Source: Limnospira platensis (GTDB lineage: Bacteria; Cyanobacteriota; Cyanobacteriia; Cyanobacteriales; Microcoleaceae). From it: a stretch of 11,537 nt of DNA. Both the position numbers and the translations under genes were made by a program. The DNA is taken from NCBI RefSeq assembly GCF_046480435.1, contig NZ_PKGC01000146.1. One strand, written 5' to 3'. Position 1 is the first letter of the stretch. The number at the start of each line of letters is the position of its first letter. This document shows, one piece after another, positions 8,748 through 11,537 of this stretch. Below the pieces are notes generated by a model, which worked only from the letters and a program-made list of their open reading frames with translations, did not search any database and was not told the origin of the DNA.

Positions 8748-9088
8748 CTTTTGCCAAACACTGACGGGGGTAATCGCCATAGCTTTAAACAGCGAGGACC
8801 CCCTAGAAGCACCATTAAAAGGCTTCCCCCCAATAAGCGCGAATCTGATATCGGGCTTCCGGAAGCGTTGACCCAGGAGAATCGAAACCGGGTTAGGGGA
8901 GATTGGAGGATTCAAGAACCCACTTTCTGACCCTTAGCGGCAAAACTAGCTAAAATGTCAACAACCCCTAGCCCCCAACTCAAAAATGACTCAAACTCTT
9001 GATATCAACGGACTCACCCCAGAACCAATCGAGCCAATTCAAAAGATGATAGAAACCTTTAAAACTATTAATCACCAGCAGAAACAAG
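8736..9088 (+). repeat. Cassette 5' module, copy 1 (leader, promoter, antitoxin N-terminus)
   Basis: First of three related blocks. Shared landmarks in order: ATCGCCTTTTG, CTGACGGGGG, CCCCCTAGAAGC, TTAAAAGGC, TTCCCCCCAAT, GAATCTGAT, GTTAGGGGAGATT, GCTAAAATGTCA, ACAACCCCTAGCCC, then the antitoxin start ATGACTCAAACTCTTGATAT. The other copies are at 9698-9940 and 10493-10730. Copy 1 carries an extra 24-bp repeat unit just after the GAATCTGATATC landmark. Confidence 0.75.
8927..8956 (+). promoter_or_regulatory. Predicted sigma-70-type promoter of antitoxin 1
   Basis: CTGACC (8927-8932) and TAAAAT (8951-8956) are separated by 18 bases. The same spacing is found in copy 2. The antitoxin ATG is 30 bases past the -10 box, so the leader is short. 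No Shine-Dalgarno sequence precedes the ATG. Confidence 0.5.
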
Positions 9089-9234
9089 GCGATCGCCCAC
9101 TAATAACTGACTCCACCAGCCCCCTCACCCAGCCTCAAAAAATAGTCAAAAAATATGGGAAAAATCGCAACCTAACAGAGGAACTGATTCAAGAACGCCG
9201 TCACGAGTCTATAGCAGTCCTAAATGATTTATAA
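8986..9234 (+). CDS. Antitoxin of toxin-antitoxin cassette 1, C-terminus altered by a MITE
   Basis: An 82-residue protein beginning MTQTLDINGLTPEPIEPIQK. The N-terminal 34 residues match the antitoxin of cassette 2 at 26 positions. The C-terminal part carries the basic/acidic pattern LTEELIQERRHES, like the toxin-wrapping tails of small cyanobacterial antitoxins encoded in front of PIN-domain genes. A PIN gene follows directly, which supports an antitoxin role: binding the toxin and probably autorepressing the promoter. The last codons (IAVLNDL and the TAA at 9232-9234) lie in a 99-bp miniature element. Without that insert the frame would read HES-IHE-stop and overlap the toxin start by 8 bp. 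Since the toxin is broken, this is probably an orphan antitoxin. A role as antidote to related toxins, including cassette 2, is conceivable but unproven. There is no visible Shine-Dalgarno. A HIP1 site is at 9089-9096. Confidence 0.7.
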   Translation: MTQTLDINGLTPEPIEPIQKMIETFKTINHQQKQGDRPLITDSTSPLTQPQKIVKKYGKNRNLTEELIQERRHESIAVLNDL

Positions 9235-9310
9235 CATCTTCTTCTCCCCTCTCCCGTTCTGGGAGAGGGGTTGGGGGTGAGGGTCTTCCACAACTGATTT
9301 AGGATTGCTA
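9212..9310. mobile_element. MITE, 99 bp, inserted at the antitoxin/toxin junction
   Basis: Terminal inverted repeats: the left end TAGCAGTCCTAAAT and the complement of the right end TAGCAATCCTAAAT match at 13 of 14 bases, and at 16 of 20 when extended. TA is duplicated on each side (9210-9211 and 9311-9312). The centre forms a perfect 10-bp hairpin, CCCCTCTCCC (9246-9255) / GGGAGAGGGG (9261-9270), followed by a G-rich stretch common in dispersed cyanobacterial repeats. There is no coding capacity. The ends share TAGCA(G/A)T with the element at 392-510. Confidence 0.75.
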
Positions 9311-9315
9311 TATCC

Positions 9316-9699
9316 ATGAGTAATGTAATCATGGATGCCTCTGCCATATTAGCATTTCTCAATCAAGAAAGCGGGAGTGAACAAATAACAGACTTGATTG
9401 ACAATGCAACGATTAGCACCATTAATTTATCGGAAGTTATTGCTAAATTGGCATAAATTGGCATCTCAGAACCGGAGATTTGGTAAATTTTGTCCGACTT
9501 GAACTTAAAAATTGTTCCCTTTGATAAACCGCAAGCTCATATTGCTGGTATGCTACGAACCATCACTAAACCTCTAGGCTTATCCCTAGGCTATCGTGCT
9601 TGTCTAGGCTTGGGTCTTGTTCTCAATCAACCCGTAATCACCGCAGACCGCCAATGGAGTCAGCTAAATCTCAACCTCGAATTTCGAGTGATTCGGTAA
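9316..9699 (+). pseudogene. PIN-domain (VapC-type) toxin gene with two in-frame stops
   Basis: Read through in one frame, this is a 127-position PIN domain of normal family length. It starts MSNVIMDASAILAFLN (first catalytic Asp at position 7), continues STINLSEVIAKLA (catalytic Glu at 40), and ends with SLGYRACLGLGLVLNQPVITADRQW. TAA codons interrupt it at 9454-9456 and 9484-9486. By context these were Glu (GAA, after KLA) and Gln (CAA, after EIW). There is no frameshift: the downstream part is in the same frame. In addition, the third acidic residue, normally Asp in the motif G-D-R-A-C, is Tyr here (GGC TAT CGT). PIN toxins are metal-dependent ribonucleases needing these acidic residues, so three independent lesions argue for a dead toxin. 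The 69-residue ORF at 9490-9699 is only its tail. Confidence 0.85.
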
Positions 9700-9940
9700 A
9701 AAGGTTTCCCCCCAATCAACCGAATCTGATATCCGCCATTGAAACCGGTTTAGAGGAGATTTAAGCAGCAAAGAAACTAGGTTTTTGACCCTGGGCAGCA
9801 AAATTAGCTAGAATGTCAGCAACCCCTAGCCCACGACGAAAAAATGACTCAAACTCTTGATATCACCGGACTAACCCCAAAACCAATCGAGCAAATTTAT
9901 CTAATGATAGAAATATTTAAAACTATCAATCAACAGCAGA
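9698..9940 (+). repeat. Cassette 5' module, copy 2
   Basis: Begins at the stop codon of the dead toxin (TAAAAAGG) and carries the same landmarks as copy 1: TTTCCCCCCAATC, CGAATCTGATATCCGCC, GAGGAGATTTAAGCAGC, GCTAGAATGTCAGC, AACCCCTAGCCC and the antitoxin start. Similarity to copy 1 fades inside the antitoxin gene, around the codons for INQQQNQ. It lacks the upstream CCCCCTAGAAGC part found in copies 1 and 3. Confidence 0.75.
9785..9814 (+). promoter_or_regulatory. Predicted sigma-70-type promoter of antitoxin 2
   Basis: TTGACC (9785-9790) and TAGAAT (9809-9814) with an 18-base spacer. This is the best -35 of the three module copies. It lies 30 bases before the antitoxin ATG at 9844. Confidence 0.6.
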
Positions 9941-10002
9941 ACCAATCAGCCCCAGAAAATCTCTCGGAATTAGACCGGCATTCCTGGTTTTTTGAGAGCT
10001 AA
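9844..10002 (+). CDS. Small antitoxin of cassette 2 (52 aa)
   Basis: ATG at 9844, TAA at 10000-10002. The protein starts MTQTLDITGLTPKPIEQIYL and shares 26 of its first 34 residues with antitoxin 1, but its C-terminal part is different and shorter (APENLSELDRHSWFFES). The conserved half is probably the DNA-binding or dimerising part acting on the shared promoter, and the variable tail would fit the particular toxin downstream. This division of labour is usual for type II antitoxins but is inferred here. The gene sits 31 bases before the ATG chosen for the PIN toxin and would overlap it if the toxin used an upstream TTG at 9992. There is no visible Shine-Dalgarno before the ATG. A truncated, non-functional copy is possible. 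Confidence 0.65.
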   Translation: MTQTLDITGLTPKPIEQIYLMIEIFKTINQQQNQSAPENLSELDRHSWFFES

Positions 10003-10033
10003 ATTCTCCCACCCTTTAATCGGACGATGCTTT

Positions 10034-10483
10034 ATGGCAGGGGAAGCTAAACGAATTTATCTGGATATGAACATCCTGGCTTATGTTGCTAATACCAAAG
10101 CCCCTCAACATCAAGCCGCCTTAGAAATATTTAGACCGACCGAAAGGGAAATTTTGTGTGTCTCATCGCAGGTTTTAGCGGAATTTTACTCCTATATTAC
10201 TAATCCCGCTATTTTAGCCACGCCTTTACAGCCAACGGAAGCAATTATCCGCATTAACCGGATTTGTCAGATGCCCCATATCTGCTTACTTTCAACTCCG
10301 GTGGAGCTGTTTGAAGGTTGGATTGGTTTATTGGCAGAAAGACCTGTAACCAATGGAGGAGTTTTTGATTTACTGCATATTTGGATCGTGTTAGCCCATG
10401 AAGTGAACAGCATCTACACGTTTAATATCAAGGACTTTTCTTGGTGTTCCCAAATTGAGGCGATCGCTCCGAGTCACCGTTAA
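10034..10483 (+). CDS. PIN-domain (VapC-like) toxin, intact, cassette 2
   Basis: A 149-residue protein with a complete PIN acidic set: Asp11 and Asn13 in IYLDMNILAY, Glu50 in VLAEFYSYITN, Asp112 in GGVFDLLHIW and Asp134 in FNIKDF. Family members are Mg/Mn-dependent ribonucleases that cut tRNA, rRNA or mRNA and are held in check by the antitoxin encoded just upstream. The target here is unknown. The ATG at 10034 places the first catalytic Asp at residue 11, which is typical. A TTG at 9992 would add 14 residues and overlap the antitoxin by 11 bases, giving tighter translational coupling, but neither start has a strong ribosome-binding site. This toxin is not a close copy of the dead one in cassette 1. 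Its motifs and spacing differ, so the two cassettes share the antitoxin front end but not the toxin. A HIP1 site lies near the 3' end (10460-10467). Confidence 0.8.
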   Translation: MAGEAKRIYLDMNILAYVANTKAPQHQAALEIFRPTEREILCVSSQVLAEFYSYITNPAILATPLQPTEAIIRINRICQMPHICLLSTPVELFEGWIGLLAERPVTNGGVFDLLHIWIVLAHEVNSIYTFNIKDFSWCSQIEAIAPSHR

Positions 10484-10492
10484 TCAACCCAC

Positions 10493-10730
10493 CCAGAATC
10501 ATCGCCTTTTGTCTGACGGGGGAAATAGCGATCGCGAAGCGTCTCGGTAGAAGCGATCGCCTTCCTCACGGACGACCCCCTAGAAGCGCCGTTAAAAGGC
10601 CTTTCCCCCCAATCAACCGAATCTGATGTCCGCCATTGAAACCTGGTTAGGGGAGATTTAAGCAGCCACCCAGAAACCCGGTTTCCGAACCCTCACCCCA
10701 AGTTCTCAAATTCGCTAAAATATCAGCAAA
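10493..10730 (+). repeat. Cassette 5' module, copy 3, interrupted by a group II intron
   Basis: Starts right after toxin 2 and carries ATCGCCTTTTG, CTGACGGGGG, CCCCCTAGAAGC, TTAAAAGGC, TTTCCCCCCAATC, CGAATCTGATGTCCGCC, GGGGAGATTTAAGCAGC and GCTAAAATATCAGCAA, then stops at the intron boundary at 10730/10731. By comparison with copies 1 and 2 the next bases should be CCCCTAGCCC and an antitoxin ATG. Its TAAAAT (10716-10721) is intact. The -35 region has diverged: the aligned CCGAAC is 25 bases away, though CTCACC at 10692-10697 keeps an 18-base spacing. Two HIP1 sites are at 10528 and 10553. Confidence 0.75.
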
Positions 10731-11320
10731 GTGCGAGACGTTTAGGAGTTCAATAGGGCTGAGATGCCCGAAATAACCTCCTAGTGGGGACTTCAACCCC
10801 TTGGTTGAATACAAGACAACTCGTTTCTGACCATCCCCATAACTGTTTATATGTCCCGACGTTTTGTATCACAAGATACCAAAACCAGGCAGGGAACCCC
10901 AGGTCAACATACTTTGTAATAAATCCTAACAATTTGTTACAAAGTATGTTGAGGGTAAAGGCGATAGCCACCCCCAGTTTCGGGAATCACAACTCTGGGA
11001 TTGAAGCGGGGAACGGAAGGCGTGAAGTAGAACCTACTACCAAAAGCGACCACTGCCAACCATCCATGATTAGGGAAACCGAATGTCCGGCTTGAACCAT
11101 CGTAAATATTTAGTAGCGCAATAAGTTTTTATACGCTGCGATCAAAAGAGTAAGGGGAATAGTAGGGGACTTTTGCAACTACCTACACAGACCTTTAAAA
11201 GTACCCCGGTGGAGAGGACAAATCTAAAGATGGAATGCCCATATAAACGGAACGTTGTAATCCCTCTAAGGCTCTGATTATCTGGTCGAGGTAATCAGTA
11301 GTGATAAGTGTAAGCGGATG
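10731..11320 (+). mobile_element. Group II intron, 5' portion (domains I-III and start of IV), outer intron
   Basis: Starts with the group II 5' consensus GTGCGAG and continues with sequence typical of cyanobacterial group II ribozymes: TGCCCGAAATAACC, TATGTCCCGACG, GCGATAGCCACCCC, AACCGAATGTCCGGC, a domain II-like hairpin (TAGCG...CGCTG, about 11112-11141), then a domain III-like stretch and the start of domain IV, ending AAGTGTAAGCGGATG. The 5' exon is the leader of cassette module 3. A perfect 15-bp stem (10905-10919 with 10937-10951) carries a 17-base loop. TTTGTT at 10933-10938, overlapping the loop, could pair with the exon bases AGCAAA (10725-10730) as an EBS1/IBS1 contact with one G-U pair. 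No reverse-transcriptase ORF follows, because another intron begins at 11321. ORFs drawn across this region are accidental readings of structural RNA. Confidence 0.8.
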
Positions 11321-11537
11321 GTGCGAGACGTTCGGGTATGAAATAGGGCTTAAATGCCCGAAATAACTACCCGGTGAGGATTCCAGCTCCGAATCTGGAT
11401 ATAAGGAGATCTCTCCTGACCATCCTCATAACTGGTTATATGTCCCGACGCTTAGGGAACTAAGCAAGGCAGGGAACTCAAGGTCATAAACGAACTGAGA
11501 AATCAGGGAGTAGAGAGTAACGGCGATAGCCACCCCA
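11321..11537 (+). mobile_element. Second group II intron 5' end, inside the first; cut by the window edge
   Basis: Again begins GTGCGAGACG and repeats, in order and diverged, the landmarks of the first intron: AATAGGGCT, TGCCCGAAATAAC, CTGACCATCC, ATAACTG, TTATATGTCCCGACG, CAGGGAAC, GGCGATAGCCACCCC. The region corresponding to the EBS1 stem is different and shorter, so the target specificity differs. It lies exactly after AAGCGGATG of the outer intron, where the outer maturase ORF would be expected to start. This is the layout of a nested intron (twintron). The 3' end and any maturase are outside the window. Confidence 0.75.

Noticed and set aside
8712..8884. CRISPR array
   Set aside because: Only two adjacent 24-bp units with no spacers, plus one separate copy. 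No cas genes are in the window.
8378..8930. Several ORFs running across the 194-N gap on both strands
   Set aside because: Most of their length is undetermined sequence, and the readable ends overlap repeats and the cassette leader.
9246..9270. Strong hairpin after antitoxin 1 as a terminator
   Set aside because: It is followed by a G-rich stretch rather than a U-run and belongs to the inserted miniature element.
9490..9699. Stand-alone 69-residue ORF
   Set aside because: It is the in-phase C-terminal part of the interrupted PIN gene starting at 9316, with no start signal of its own.
9992..10033. TTG start giving a 163-residue PIN toxin
   Set aside because: The added N-terminal residues do not look like PIN sequence and the ATG at 10034 puts the first catalytic Asp at a typical position. 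The TTG is kept only as an alternative because of the overlap with the antitoxin.
10750..11095. ORFs of 73 and 103 residues on both strands
   Set aside because: They lie across the group II intron domain I, where the bases are explained by RNA structure.
11230..11320. Start of a maturase ORF inside the first intron
   Set aside because: The only candidate start (ATG at 11318-11320) is directly followed by the second intron, so no maturase coding sequence can be shown in this window.

Overview
The window comes from a cyanobacterium, probably a filamentous one. The evidence is at least nine copies of the HIP1 octamer GCGATCGC (starting at 306, 564, 1727, 1758, 8294, 9089, 10460, 10528 and 10553), short TA-flanked inverted-repeat elements of a cyanobacterial style, PIN-type toxin cassettes, and cyanobacterial-type group II introns. 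Two assembly gaps (5570-5658 and 8516-8709) limit what can be read. No species can be named from sequence alone.

Layout. Positions 1-284 hold the 5' end of a leftward gene that resembles the N-terminus of a cyanobacterial tyrosine recombinase. Positions 285-629 are non-coding and hold two hairpin terminators and a 119-bp miniature inverted-repeat element. Positions 630-7799 are one leftward gene for a 2389-residue protein without a signal peptide. It carries three LamG/concanavalin-like modules, a ricin-type beta-trefoil set between coiled coils, two Ala/Gly/Thr-rich beta segments near the C-terminus, and a C-terminal leucine-zipper-like helix. Positions 7800-8735 contain no convincing gene, only possible coding remnants and a gap.

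Positions 8736-10730 form the accessory part: a tandem array of toxin-antitoxin cassettes on the plus strand. Three copies of one 5' module (conserved leader, promoter-like sequence and, where visible, the antitoxin start) are present. Cassette 1 has an 82-codon antitoxin followed by a PIN toxin gene killed by two in-frame TAA codons and the loss of one catalytic Asp. Cassette 2 has a 52-residue antitoxin with a nearly matching N-terminal half, then a different and apparently intact PIN toxin. Copy 3 is cut just after its -10 box by a group II intron.

Positions 10731-11537 show two group II intron 5' ends 590 bp apart. The second begins where the first should carry its reverse-transcriptase ORF, so this looks like a nested intron (twintron) running off the window.

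The most informative single event is a 99-bp miniature element (9212-9310, TA target duplication) at the end of antitoxin 1. Removing it on paper restores an 8-bp stop/start overlap between antitoxin and toxin. The element therefore uncoupled the operon and rewrote the antitoxin C-terminus, and the toxin is now dead.
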